Shown: positions 10,464 to 18,823, counted from the stretch's first letter. The stretch is DNA of 64,000 bases from Corallococcus macrosporus DSM 14697 (GCF_002305895.1 NZ_CP022203.1:3202501-3266500), one strand, 5' to 3'. Notes: a model not told the origin generated them from the letters alone. Translations and numbers: made by a program.

Positions 10464-12071
10464 CTACTGCGCCGCGGCGGGCAGGTCGTCGCTGTGATGG
10501 CCAGCAAGCCGGGTGTTCCGGTTGGCCTGGATGGACTGCTGGATATCGGCCTCGCTCATGCCGGAGGACAGGGTGATGGAGGTCGACGTCTTCTGACCCG
10601 TCTCCGTGTCACACGCGGAGACATGCACCAGGCCATCCGTGTTGATTTCGAAGGTGACCTCGATCTTCACCTCGCCGCGGTAGCCGATGCGGAAGCCCGC
10701 GAACTCGAACTCGCCGAGCATCTCGCACTCGTCGGCGCGGTTGGACTCGCCCTGGTACACGCGAATCTTCACCTTCTCCTGGCCATCGCGGCTGGTGGTG
10801 AACGTCTTCGAGCGGTCGATGGGCACCGGCGTGTTCTTGTCGATGATCTTCTCGGTGTATCCGCCCACCGTGCCGATGCGCAGCGACAGCGGCGTGACGT
10901 CCACCAGGAAGGTCTGCGTCTTGCTGTCCAGCAGCGCGTGCGACTGGAGCGCCGCGCCCATGGCCACGACCTGGTCCGGGTTGATGCCTTCCAGCGGGTC
11001 CTTCTGGAAGTAGTGCTTCACCGAGTTGCGGATGATGGGCAGCCGCGTCGGGCCCCCCACGAGGATGACCGCGTCGATGTCGGCGGCCGTCAGGCGCGCG
11101 CTCTGGAGCGCCTCGTCGCACACCTTGAACGTGCGCTGCACCAGGTCCATCACCATGCGGTTGAACTGGTCCTGGTTGAGCTGCCCGCGCAGGTCCATGA
11201 TGTTGCCGTCCGCGTCCTGGCAGATGCCCTGGCAGAGGATTTCGGCGGAGCCCGTCTGGCCCACGTCGATCTTCGCCTTCTCCGCGGCCTCCTTGAGCAT
11301 CTGCAGGCAGAACTTGTTCTGCCGCACGTCCAGGCGCGTCTTGGCCAGGAAGTCATCCGCCAGCCACGTCATGATGCGGTCGTCGAAGTCGTCGCCGCCC
11401 AGGTACGTGTCGCCCGCGGTGGCCAGCACCTCGAAGACGTCCTTGCCAATCTCGAGGATGGACACGTCGAAGGTGCCGCCGCCCAGGTCGTAGACCACCA
11501 CGCGCTGATTGACGTCGCGGCCGAAGCCGTACGCGAGCGCCGCCGCGGTGGGCTCGTTGAGGATGCGCAGCACCTCCATGCCAGCGATGCGGCCCGCGTC
11601 CTTGGTGGCCTGGCGCTGGTTGTCGTTGAAGTACGCGGGCACCGTGACCACCGCCTTGGTCACCTCCTGGCCCAGGTACGTCTCCGCCACCGCCTTCATC
11701 TCCTTGAGGACCAGCGCGCTGATCTCCGGGAGCGAATAGGAGTGGTCGTTCACCGCGATGCGCACCGAGTTGTTGTCGCCCTCGACGATGCGGTACGGCA
11801 TCACCGCCTGCGCCTTCTTCACCTCGTCGGAGAAGTAGTAGCGGCCGATGAGGCGCTTGGCGGAATAGACGGTCTGCTCGGGGTTGGTGATGATGTTCTT
11901 CTTGGCCGCGTTGCCCACCAGGACCGAGCCATCCTCCAGGAACGAGACGCAGGAGGCGTGAGTCGTCTCTCCCCACTCGTTGGGGATGACGATGGGCTGG
12001 CCGTCCTGGACCACCGACACGCACGAATACGAAGTGCCCAGGTCGATGCCGATTGCGATGTCGTCCGCCAT
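10464..12071 (-). CDS. Hsp70/DnaK-like chaperone, short form without lid
   Basis: Start MADDIAIGIDLGTSYS at 12071 is preceded by GGAGACGG. The nucleotide-binding domain has the phosphate-1 loop GIDLGTSYSCVSV, phosphate-2 VYDLGGGTFDVS and adenosine motif VGGPTRLP. The beta-sandwich substrate domain follows (TPLSLRIGTVGG, RSKTF). At 535 aa it stops just after the sandwich; the ~100-residue helical lid of DnaK (about 638 aa) is missing. Myxobacteria have several such Hsp70 paralogues. M. xanthus SglK and StkA act in social motility and exopolysaccharide control, and this may be of that kind, though I cannot assign which. The J-protein downstream is the likely co-chaperone. No grpE lies nearby. 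Confidence 0.92.
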   Translation of the reverse strand: MADDIAIGIDLGTSYSCVSVVQDGQPIVIPNEWGETTHASCVSFLEDGSVLVGNAAKKNIITNPEQTVYSAKRLIGRYYFSDEVKKAQAVMPYRIVEGDNNSVRIAVNDHSYSLPEISALVLKEMKAVAETYLGQEVTKAVVTVPAYFNDNQRQATKDAGRIAGMEVLRILNEPTAAALAYGFGRDVNQRVVVYDLGGGTFDVSILEIGKDVFEVLATAGDTYLGGDDFDDRIMTWLADDFLAKTRLDVRQNKFCLQMLKEAAEKAKIDVGQTGSAEILCQGICQDADGNIMDLRGQLNQDQFNRMVMDLVQRTFKVCDEALQSARLTAADIDAVILVGGPTRLPIIRNSVKHYFQKDPLEGINPDQVVAMGAALQSHALLDSKTQTFLVDVTPLSLRIGTVGGYTEKIIDKNTPVPIDRSKTFTTSRDGQEKVKIRVYQGESNRADECEMLGEFEFAGFRIGYRGEVKIEVTFEINTDGLVHVSACDTETGQKTSTSITLSSGMSEADIQQSIQANRNTRLAGHHSDDLPAAAQ

Positions 12072-12121
12072 TCCGTCTCCGGTGAAGACCTGCAGCAGAG
12101 GTCCGTCGGTGAAGGGCACGG

Positions 12122-12151
12122 AGGTTAGGCACCCCGGGAAGCGGGTGTCAA
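12122..12151 (-). promoter_or_regulatory. Candidate sigma-A promoter of the Hsp70 operon
   Basis: On the minus strand a perfect TTGACA (12151-12146) is followed after 18 nt by TAACCT (12127-12122), placing the start about 45 bases before ATG 12071. A second TTGACA lies 14 bp further upstream (12165-12160), an arrangement also compatible with an operator direct repeat. No CIRCE element was found. Confidence 0.4.
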
Positions 12152-12276
12152 CGTTCCCGTGTCAATAAAGTCCAGCCATTTCAAGGGCTTAGCGAGGGTG
12201 CAAGGGAGCACGCCCACTGGCTTGAGGGGGCGGGGCCACGCCATTATCTCTCAAGGCGAAGGGGGTTTGCTCATCC

Positions 12277-13110
12277 ATGTCCGTCATCCTCGCCGCGCTG
12301 ACGTCCGACCCGAACCTGCTGCGCTGTGAGCTGCACCGCCTCCAAGGCCAGGTCCTGCTCCAGGGAGAGCCGAGGGCGAACGCCGTGGGGGTGGGCGCCT
12401 ATGCCCAGGAGGAGGTCCTGCTGCAGCGCTTCGCCAGCAGCGGGGAGCTGACCCTGGATTCGCTCGCGCCGCCCCATGAGTCGGAGGCGCTGCTGTTCCA
12501 TTCGGGCCAGCTTCCGGTGGGCCTGTCGCTGGAGGAGAACACACAACCCTTCCGCGCCCGGCGTTGGCTGTTCGCCCACCAGGGCGGCGTGCAGGGGTTC
12601 GAGCCGCTTCGCGCTCCGTTGTTGGAGTCGCTGCCCGACCACCTGCGGCGCCAGGTGCGCGGCGGCACGGAAGGAGAGCTCCTGTTCGCCATCTTCCTCA
12701 GGCGCCTGCGTGACCTGGGGCGCACCGAGGACCCGCGGCTGGAGCCCGAGGTCGCCGGCCGCGTGCTGGCGGACACCGCGCGCGAGGTGGCTCAGGCCGC
12801 GGCGCGGGCCGGGGTGACGCGAACGCCCACGCTCAACCTGGTGGCCACCAACGGCACGCTCCTGGTAGCGACGCGGTCCGGCGAGCATCCGCTCTTCTAC
12901 ACGCGGCTGGAGGGCGCCGCGGAGTGCGCGCTGTGTGAGGTGACGCCGGCGACGCCCGAGACGCAGCCCGCCGTGGGCGCGCACCGGCGCCGGCGGACCG
13001 TCGTGGTGGCCAGCGCGCTCAAGCGCTCCGCGGGTTGGGTGGAGCTGGCTCATGGCCACACGCTGACGGTGGGGACGGATTTGCAACTGCACGCGCGCCC
13101 CGGCGCCTGA
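12277..13110 (+). CDS. Class II glutamine amidotransferase-like protein with Ser in place of the catalytic Cys
   Basis: The 277-aa protein follows the YafJ/EgtC-type Ntn-amidotransferase pattern. It shows an N-terminal strand, an H-x-G-containing segment with ENTQPF, the FAHQGG oxyanion region near residue 98 (usually FAHNG), GGTEGELLFAIFL near 130, and the late LVATNGTLLVATR strand. The start is fixed by AAGGGGG about 12 nt upstream and gives MSVILAAL, so residue 2 is Ser where the family needs Cys. It is either inactive as a glutaminase or a Ser-nucleophile Ntn hydrolase. It is transcribed divergently from the Hsp70 operon across 205 bp, and no acceptor domain is present. Confidence 0.8.
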   Translation: MSVILAALTSDPNLLRCELHRLQGQVLLQGEPRANAVGVGAYAQEEVLLQRFASSGELTLDSLAPPHESEALLFHSGQLPVGLSLEENTQPFRARRWLFAHQGGVQGFEPLRAPLLESLPDHLRRQVRGGTEGELLFAIFLRRLRDLGRTEDPRLEPEVAGRVLADTAREVAQAAARAGVTRTPTLNLVATNGTLLVATRSGEHPLFYTRLEGAAECALCEVTPATPETQPAVGAHRRRRTVVVASALKRSAGWVELAHGHTLTVGTDLQLHARPGA

Positions 13111-13241
13111 GGTCAGGGATGACTTCATGCCGCTTTACATCCCCGGCGGAAAAGTGCTTCCATGAGGGAGTTTCATCGAAATATTGAAGAGTAGCTGCAT
13201 CCGCGGTGCTCGTGGCTCCCATGCTCTCAGAAGTTGAATCG

Positions 13242-13370
13242 ATGTTCAGCATCAAGGTCCGGTTGAGGCCGGATGCGGCGTTCACCGACGAGGTCCAGGT
13301 GAGCCGCCGCGAGGGCGGGGGCCTCGAGGCGCGCGGGCGCGGGGGCCAGGTGAAGAGGAGGCGCGGGTGA
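13242..13370 (+). CDS. Small basic ORF (42 aa) overlapping the RsbT-like gene
   Basis: An open frame starting MFSIKVRLRPDAAF and ending in a basic tail (GGQVKRRRG) has its stop overlapping the next gene's GTG start by 4 bp (GTGA), the usual signature of translational coupling. An alternative in-frame ATG is at 13221, giving 49 aa. Neither start has a strong ribosome-binding site and no family is recognised. It may be a real leader peptide or micro-protein, or only a frame that happens to reach the next start. Confidence 0.35.
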   Translation: MFSIKVRLRPDAAFTDEVQVSRREGGGLEARGRGGQVKRRRG

Positions 13371-14023
13371 GTGGCGGTTCCGTGGGCGCGGCGTTGTTGC
13401 GTGTCTTGCAGCAGTTCATGTCGGAGACGGCGGCGCGGCGGGCGCTGCTCGGCGCGTTGGAGCCGCTGGGGCTGAACCTGGACGCGGTGCCCGCCTCGGA
13501 GCTGCCTCGCCTCGTCGAGGCGCTGGAGCCCGCCACCCGCCAATGCGTGGACCCCACGCGCCAGCCGCGAATGATGGCGCAGCTCCGGACGCTGCTCGCG
13601 CCCGCGTCGTCGAGCGCGGCCTCGGTGCCGGAGGTCCGGGCCACCACCTATCTGGTGCGCACGGAAGCGGATGCCAGCCACGCGCGGCACGCGGCCCGGC
13701 AATTGTGCGAGTCCCTGGGTGGGCACGGCGATGAATGCCAGAAGGTGGCCACCGTGGTGAGCGAGCTGGCGCGCAACCAGATTTCCCACGCCGGTGGCGG
13801 CACCATCCAACTGTCGCCGCAGTTGGCGCCCCGGCGCCTGCTGCGCGTCAGCGCGGAGGACTCCGGTCAGGGCATCCCCGACCTGGAGCGCGTGCTGTCG
13901 GGGCGGTACGAGCGCAAGACGGGCGTGGGGTTGGGCCTGTCGGGGGTGAAGCGGCTCGCGGACCGCTTCGACGTGCGCACCGGGCCCAAGGGCACGCAGG
14001 TGGACTTCGAGGTGTGGCTGTGA
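13367..14023 (+). CDS. RsbT-like serine kinase / switch protein with N-terminal extension
   Basis: Residues ~95-218 match the GHKL ATPase of RsbT-type kinases. There is an N-box SELARNQISHAGGG, a G1 box AEDSGQGIPDLERVL, a Gly-rich lid GVGLGLSGVKRLADRFDV, and KGTQVDFEVWL at the C-terminus. In stressosome systems RsbT phosphorylates RsbS/RsbR and then activates a PP2C phosphatase. The first ~95 residues form an extra helical domain not present in Bacillus RsbT (133 aa) and may be a docking or sensory part. No STAS (RsbR/RsbS) or PP2C gene adjoins it, so partners must be encoded elsewhere. The GTG start overlaps the preceding micro-ORF stop. Confidence 0.85.
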   Translation: MSGGSVGAALLRVLQQFMSETAARRALLGALEPLGLNLDAVPASELPRLVEALEPATRQCVDPTRQPRMMAQLRTLLAPASSSAASVPEVRATTYLVRTEADASHARHAARQLCESLGGHGDECQKVATVVSELARNQISHAGGGTIQLSPQLAPRRLLRVSAEDSGQGIPDLERVLSGRYERKTGVGLGLSGVKRLADRFDVRTGPKGTQVDFEVWL

Positions 14024-14286
14024 CAGCGGCCTCGAGCGTCAACGCATGAAACCGGACGCGTGACGCGGCCCCGTGGCTCGCCGGTGTCTGTATGTGAATG
14101 CCACACAGCCGGGGCATTGTACGAAGGTGGGTCCTGGGCACTACGCTAGGGCTCCGTCCCACGTGGGGGGCTGTGTCCACCTCCGCGCAGACGCTCGCCG
14201 TTGACGAATCGCCGTGGTGGCATTCCATTGGGTGAGGTCTGATGGTGCGGCTTAATCGGGACCGGATGGAATCAAGGAGCGGGTCG

Positions 14287-16140
14287 ATGGCCGGCAACTC
14301 AGGGGAAGACAACGCCAACCCGGGACACCCCCGGGAGGCCGCCCCGGAGCACCCCGATGGGGGCGATTCGCCCGTGCTGGATGGCGTGTCGGACGCCGAG
14401 CTGGATGCCTTCGTGGGCCAGTTGCGCACGGACAAGCGCCTCCGCGTCCGGCCCTCCGCCCAGCCGCGCTCGCGCGAGGCCATGCTGTCCGAGCGGCTGC
14501 ACCGGGGCGCGGGCCGGACGCGCGCGTCCAGCCTGGGCGAGGAAGCGGCGCCGCCGCCGAAGGACGCCGCGCCCGCCGTGAAGCACGCCTGGTACTTCGT
14601 CATGGGCGGCGCGGCCTACGGACCTCACGACCTCGCGGAGGTGAAGGGGCACCTCGAGCGGGGTGCGATTGGCCCGGATTCGCTGTGCTGGCGCGAGGGC
14701 TTCGGGGAGTGGCTGCCCCTGGGGCACATCCCGGAGCTCGCTTCCGTGATGCCGCCGCCGTCCATGCCGGCGGGGCCTCCGCCCGTTCCCGCCGGGTCCT
14801 TCGCCCCGCGGGCGCCGCGTGCGGTGGACGTCTCCGAGGCCACCACGGAGCGGGTGATCCTGGACGCGCCCGGCCCGGCCGCTGTCGTGGCGGCTCCGGT
14901 GGTGAGCGCACCGCCTTCCGTGGACGCCCACGAGGCTCCGGCCTCGAATGGCTTCGGTGGGACGGCTCCAGAAGCCGCGGCCCCGGCGGTCGCGCCGGAG
15001 CCCGTCACCGCGCCGGCCGCGAGCGCCAGCGACGCGCAGGACGCCGCGGGGGTGGAGCCGATGCCGGTGGCGCAGCCCGTGGGGACGCACGCGGTGCTGG
15101 CCACGCCCTCGCCCGAGGAGCGCACGCGGCGCAAGCGCCGGCTGGGAATCCTCCTGGCGGGTGGCGCCATCGGCGGCATGTCGGTGGCCCTGGCGCTGGG
15201 GGTCTTGGGCGGGGAGCGTGGCCGTGGCGCCGCCGCGCCCGTCGAGGCGGCGCATGGCACGGGTGCTCCTCCGCCCGCGGCGCCACGGCAAGAGGCCGCC
15301 GCGCCCGCGCCAGAAGCGGTCGCGGCCACGGGGCAGGGGGGCACGGCGTCTGGCGCCCCCACGTCGGTGGGCGGCACCGGCGGCGTGAGTCCGGGCCCCA
15401 GCGGCGCGGGTGTCGCCACGGCGGCGGCCGAGCGTGCGCGCGACACGGACCTGGTGCGGGAGCCCGCGCGGTCCCCTGCGCCCGCGCTGTCGGCGGCCTC
15501 GGTCGACCGCGGAGGCCGCGTGCCGGAGCTGACCGGCTCGGAGCGCACGGCGCGCGCCGCGACCGGCGGGGGGCGGACCACGCCGGAGGAGAGGGTCTTC
15601 GAGCGGCCCACGGGCAGTCTCTCCTCGCGAGACGTGGCCGTGGCGTTCGTCATCGGCAAGCACTCCGTGGCGCCCGCGCCGCAGCCGGCGCCCGCGCCGC
15701 GTCCCGCCACGACGGTGGCCGAGGCCGCGACGGCTGGCGGCTCGGAGGACGACCTGGGGCCCGACGCGGAGTTCGACCGCATGCTCTCCGGCCCGGGGCC
15801 CAACGCCACGAAGCACCAGAAGCCGACCGTCTACATCCCGCCCGACCCGACGGCGCCGCGGGAGTCACTCGACCTGGCCACCGTCTTCGCGGTGGTGCAC
15901 GCGAAGCGGGCGGAGCTCGCGGCGTGCGGCCGGGAGCAGAGCGCCCCGCCACAGGAGGGGGACCGGGCGGTGCTGCGCTTGAGCATCCTGCCGAGCGGCA
16001 AGGTGGAGTCCATCACCACGGATACGCCGTGGCTGCGAGGCACGTCGCTCGTGCGTTGCATGCAGCAGAAGATTGGCGCCTGGACGTTCCCCAGGCATCG
16101 AACGCAGGGAGCGCCTGTCGTCTTCCGATACGAGTTCTGA
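14287..16140 (+). CDS. GYF-domain, single-pass protein with AgmX/PglI-type C-terminal domain
   Basis: ATG 14287 follows AAGGAG (14274-14279) with 7-nt spacing. Order of parts in 617 aa: an acidic N-terminus; a GYF_2 domain at ~100-155 (WYFVMGGAAYGP, then GFGEWLPLG); a Pro/Ala-rich linker; one membrane helix at ~285-305 (GILLAGGAIGGMSVALALGV); a long Gly/Ala/Pro periplasmic linker; and a TonB-like domain at ~527-617 (LSILPSGKVESI, ending WTFPRHR...VVFRYEF). The same plan occurs in the M. xanthus gliding protein AgmX/GltJ, but the N-terminal zinc ribbon is missing here and no glt/agl genes are adjacent. A cytoplasm-to-periplasm linking role is inferred. Confidence 0.82.
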   Translation: MAGNSGEDNANPGHPREAAPEHPDGGDSPVLDGVSDAELDAFVGQLRTDKRLRVRPSAQPRSREAMLSERLHRGAGRTRASSLGEEAAPPPKDAAPAVKHAWYFVMGGAAYGPHDLAEVKGHLERGAIGPDSLCWREGFGEWLPLGHIPELASVMPPPSMPAGPPPVPAGSFAPRAPRAVDVSEATTERVILDAPGPAAVVAAPVVSAPPSVDAHEAPASNGFGGTAPEAAAPAVAPEPVTAPAASASDAQDAAGVEPMPVAQPVGTHAVLATPSPEERTRRKRRLGILLAGGAIGGMSVALALGVLGGERGRGAAAPVEAAHGTGAPPPAAPRQEAAAPAPEAVAATGQGGTASGAPTSVGGTGGVSPGPSGAGVATAAAERARDTDLVREPARSPAPALSAASVDRGGRVPELTGSERTARAATGGGRTTPEERVFERPTGSLSSRDVAVAFVIGKHSVAPAPQPAPAPRPATTVAEAATAGGSEDDLGPDAEFDRMLSGPGPNATKHQKPTVYIPPDPTAPRESLDLATVFAVVHAKRAELAACGREQSAPPQEGDRAVLRLSILPSGKVESITTDTPWLRGTSLVRCMQQKIGAWTFPRHRTQGAPVVFRYEF

Positions 16141-16159
16141 GCCGCCGCGAGGAGCGCCC

Positions 16160-16489
16160 ATGCCTGCCTACGTCTTGGTCGAGGTCTCGGTGCACGATGC
16201 GCAGACCTACGAGCGGTACAAGCAGCTCGCGCCCCCGTCGCTCGAACCCTACGGGGGCCGCTACCTCGTCCGGGGCGGCCCCACCCGGGCGCTGGAAGGC
16301 ACCTGGGAGCCCCCGCGCTTCGTCCTGCTGGAGTTCCCCAGCGTGGAGCAGGCCCGGGCCTGGTGGGCGTCCCCCGAGTACGCCGCCGCCAAGGCGCTCC
16401 GCCATGAGAGCGCGCACTCCATCATGCTGCTCGTGGAGGGCGTGCCCGCCACCACGCCCGTCACCGAAACCGCCGAGCCGTCGGCCTGA
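16160..16489 (+). CDS. DUF1330 family protein
   Basis: The 109-aa protein is a dimeric alpha/beta-barrel (ferredoxin-like) domain of the DUF1330 family. Recognisable elements are the start PAYVLVEVSVHD, the YERYKQLAPPSL helix, GGRYLVRGG, and the LLEFPSVEQARAWWASPEY segment with helix and strand following. Function in the family is unknown; some members bind small molecules or resemble monooxygenases such as YgiN. A GAGGAGCG box precedes ATG 16160, and the gene lies 19 bp after the GYF-protein stop, so the two may be co-transcribed. Confidence 0.88.
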   Translation: MPAYVLVEVSVHDAQTYERYKQLAPPSLEPYGGRYLVRGGPTRALEGTWEPPRFVLLEFPSVEQARAWWASPEYAAAKALRHESAHSIMLLVEGVPATTPVTETAEPSA

Positions 16490-16524
16490 GCGGCGGGCGC
16501 CGCGCGCGTCGTCCTGAAACGCCG

Positions 16525-16569
16525 GAGCCCGGCGCCAGTCCGCGGTGGGTCGCGGGCCGGGCCGGGCTC
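16525..16569. terminator. Hairpin between convergent DUF1330 and M4 protease genes
   Basis: GAGCCCGGC (16525-16533) pairs with GCCGGGCTC (16561-16569) around a GC-rich 27-nt loop that can fold further. It lies between two convergent stops (16489 and 16595) and probably serves both directions. Confidence 0.55.
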
Positions 16570-16594
16570 TGGAGTCTTCAGTGAAGCGGGAGGG

Positions 16595-18823
16595 CTAGTT
16601 CACGCCGACGGCGGTCCAGCTCTCCTTGACCTTCGCCACCTCGGCGGAGTCCGCGCCGTACAGGTCCGTGGCCGCGTTGATGGTCGCGGTGCGGGCCTGG
16701 GCGAACGTGGTGCTCGGCGTCATGTAGTGGGCCAGGGCGCGGTAGTAGATCTTCAGGCCCTTCTCCATGCCGATGGCGTCCTTCACCTCGACGCCGGACG
16801 TGCGGTTGGTGCCGCCGTTGGTCAGCAGGTAGAAGGCGTTGTTCGCGATGCCGCTGGAGCCGTGCACCTCGGTCTGCTTCGGGTAGTTCTTGTAGTTGTC
16901 GATCGAGTAGTTGTCCTTCGTCGGATCGTCCATGTAGCGCAGGCCGTCCGTGGGGTCGCCGTCCGTCGGCGTCCAGGCCGTCTCGCCCACCGTCCAGTTG
17001 AACTTCACGTCCGGGTTCTTCTGGGACGCGTACCACTCGAGGCCGGCGCCCATGATGTCGCTCATGGCCTCGTTCAGGCCACCGGACTCGCCGCGGTAGA
17101 TGAGGCCAGCGGTGCGCTCGGTGAGGCCGTGGGCGATCTCATGGCCCGCGATGTCCAGCGCGGTGAGCGGACCGGAGTTGCGGCCGTCGCCGTCGCCGTA
17201 GCTCATCTTCTCGCCGTCCCAGTACGCGTTCACGTAGTTGTTGCTCACGTGCACGTAGGACACCAGCTTCTCACCCGCGCCGTCGATGGAGTCACGGCCG
17301 AGGATGTCCTTCATGAAGTCGTACATCATCTGGCCGCCGTAGTGCGCGTCCACCGCGGCCTTGTTGCGCTCCGGGTCCGTGGACTCGCCCCAGACGTCGT
17401 TGTTGTCCTTGATCTGCGTCTGGCCGCTGGCGCGCTCGCGGTTCATCGCGTCGTAGGTCGCCACGCCCTTGCCGCGCGTGCCGTCCTCGAGCGTGTAGGT
17501 GCCGTCCGCCTGCTTCTTCGTCTCCAGCGCGACCTTGCCGCTGTACATCGACGTGTCGTCGGCCTTCGTGGTGGGCTCGCCGGGCTCCTGCGGCGCCTGG
17601 GTCTCCTTCGGGGTGATGCTCAGGCTCCACCCGTTCAGCGTGCCCGTGTCGCGCCGCGCGTTGTCCTTGACGCTCAGCGTCCACTCGCCCTTCGCGGACT
17701 CGCCCTTGAAGGCGCTCAGGTCGAAGCCTTCCTTGATGTTGTCCGCGCTGCCGCCCTTGCGGTTGTGCACCACCTCGGACTTGCCGGAGGGGCTGGTCAG
17801 CGTGACCGACAGGTCGCCCTTGAACGTGTGGTCGATGTCCAGGTCCAGCTTGAGCTCGTCCACCGTGACGTCGTCCGCGATGCTGATCTTGGACGTGACG
17901 GTCGCCAGGTCGGCGATCTCCGCCTTCGGCGTGGCCGAGGCCTTGATGGGGGAGGGCGTCGCGGCGGCGTGCGCGTGGTCCGCGCCATGGGCGTGGTCGG
18001 CGTGGTCCGCGCCATGGGCGTGGTCGGCGTGGTCCGCGCCGTGGGCGTGGCTGTGGCCGTGGCTGTGCGCGGCGCCGTGCTGACGGGCATAGCCGTCAAT
18101 GGCGTTGAACTGCTCGAAGACCTTCCCGGTGTTGGCGTCCACCAGGTAGTTCATCTTGCGCGGGTTGTCCGTGCCGTCCACGTTGGTGACTTCCACGCGG
18201 TAGGCGGAGTGGTAGTCGCCGTTGATGTCCTTGTAGATGACGCGCTCGGAGTTCGGCTGGCGGTCCGGCTTGCCGTTGAACTCCTTCAGCGCGATGTCCA
18301 GCGCCTGGCTGTGCGTCACCTTGGGCTTCTGCGTGCCCAGGCCCGCGGGGATGTCGTTCTGGTCGCCGGTGACGCTCTGCACCTTGCCCTGGGCATCCAG
18401 GTGCGAAACGACCTGCTCACCGAAGACCTTCACGCCCTCGTGCTGGCGGTCCAGACGCACGTGCGTCATGCCCAGCGAGTCCCGCTCCACGCTCTTGGGG
18501 ACGAAGGCGGGGAACTGCACGCCGCCGATGATGCCGGGGTTGCGGATGGCGCTCTGGGTGCCGGGAGTCAGGTGCGCCAGCGACGTCTGGATGGCCGTCT
18601 GGGCCTCGCGGCTCTCCAGCGACAGGCGACCCACCGCGGGCGGCAGCGGCTTCAGCGTCTTCTCGGCGCGGGCCAGGTCCGTCGTCTTCGCCGCGGGACC
18701 GAACCCGTCCTTGATGACGTTCGGCGCGATGGTCGCGGGCTTGGCAGCCGTCTTCTGCTGAGCCTCGGAAGCGGCGTTGGTGCGAATCGTGGGCTTCGGA
18801 CCTTCGGTGCGGCGAATCGTCAT
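16595..18823 (-). CDS. M4 (thermolysin-type) metalloprotease with internal P-domain and His-rich linker
   Basis: Of 742 aa, the first ~250 are the FTP/PepSY propeptide (VQFPAFVPKSVERDSLGMTH, VRLDRQHEGVKVFGEQVVSH, then YLVDANTGKVFEQFNAIDGY). A His/Asp/Gly-rich tract follows (~250-290), then a proprotein-convertase P-domain at ~300-400 (LDLDIDHTFKGDLSVTL, GEWTLSVKDNARRDTGTLNG). The M4 catalytic domain makes up the rest: HEIAH with the downstream Glu in GGLNEAMSDIMG, and EVHGSSGIANNAFYLL, which contains the catalytic His of the family. Unusually, the P-domain sits before the catalytic domain rather than after it. No Sec signal is visible at the chosen start MTIRRTEG or in the upstream extension, so the export route is unclear. 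Confidence 0.92.
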   Translation of the reverse strand: MTIRRTEGPKPTIRTNAASEAQQKTAAKPATIAPNVIKDGFGPAAKTTDLARAEKTLKPLPPAVGRLSLESREAQTAIQTSLAHLTPGTQSAIRNPGIIGGVQFPAFVPKSVERDSLGMTHVRLDRQHEGVKVFGEQVVSHLDAQGKVQSVTGDQNDIPAGLGTQKPKVTHSQALDIALKEFNGKPDRQPNSERVIYKDINGDYHSAYRVEVTNVDGTDNPRKMNYLVDANTGKVFEQFNAIDGYARQHGAAHSHGHSHAHGADHADHAHGADHADHAHGADHAHAAATPSPIKASATPKAEIADLATVTSKISIADDVTVDELKLDLDIDHTFKGDLSVTLTSPSGKSEVVHNRKGGSADNIKEGFDLSAFKGESAKGEWTLSVKDNARRDTGTLNGWSLSITPKETQAPQEPGEPTTKADDTSMYSGKVALETKKQADGTYTLEDGTRGKGVATYDAMNRERASGQTQIKDNNDVWGESTDPERNKAAVDAHYGGQMMYDFMKDILGRDSIDGAGEKLVSYVHVSNNYVNAYWDGEKMSYGDGDGRNSGPLTALDIAGHEIAHGLTERTAGLIYRGESGGLNEAMSDIMGAGLEWYASQKNPDVKFNWTVGETAWTPTDGDPTDGLRYMDDPTKDNYSIDNYKNYPKQTEVHGSSGIANNAFYLLTNGGTNRTSGVEVKDAIGMEKGLKIYYRALAHYMTPSTTFAQARTATINAATDLYGADSAEVAKVKESWTAVGVN
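17975..18050 (-). repeat. 27-bp tandem repeat encoding a His/Asp-rich tract
   Basis: Two identical 27-bp units (17975-18001 and 18002-18028) and a partial third (to 18050) encode repeats of ADHAHGADH within the M4 protease. The tract is rich in potential Zn/Ni ligands and joins the propeptide to the P-domain. Confidence 0.85.

Noticed and set aside
12122-12276. CIRCE/HrcA operator upstream of the Hsp70 gene
   Set aside because: Searched for TTAGCACTC-N9-GAGTGCTAA; nothing close, so classical heat-shock repression is not supported.
17975-18050. CRISPR-like short repeats
   Set aside because: Units are directly adjacent without spacers and are in frame with a His-rich protein tract.
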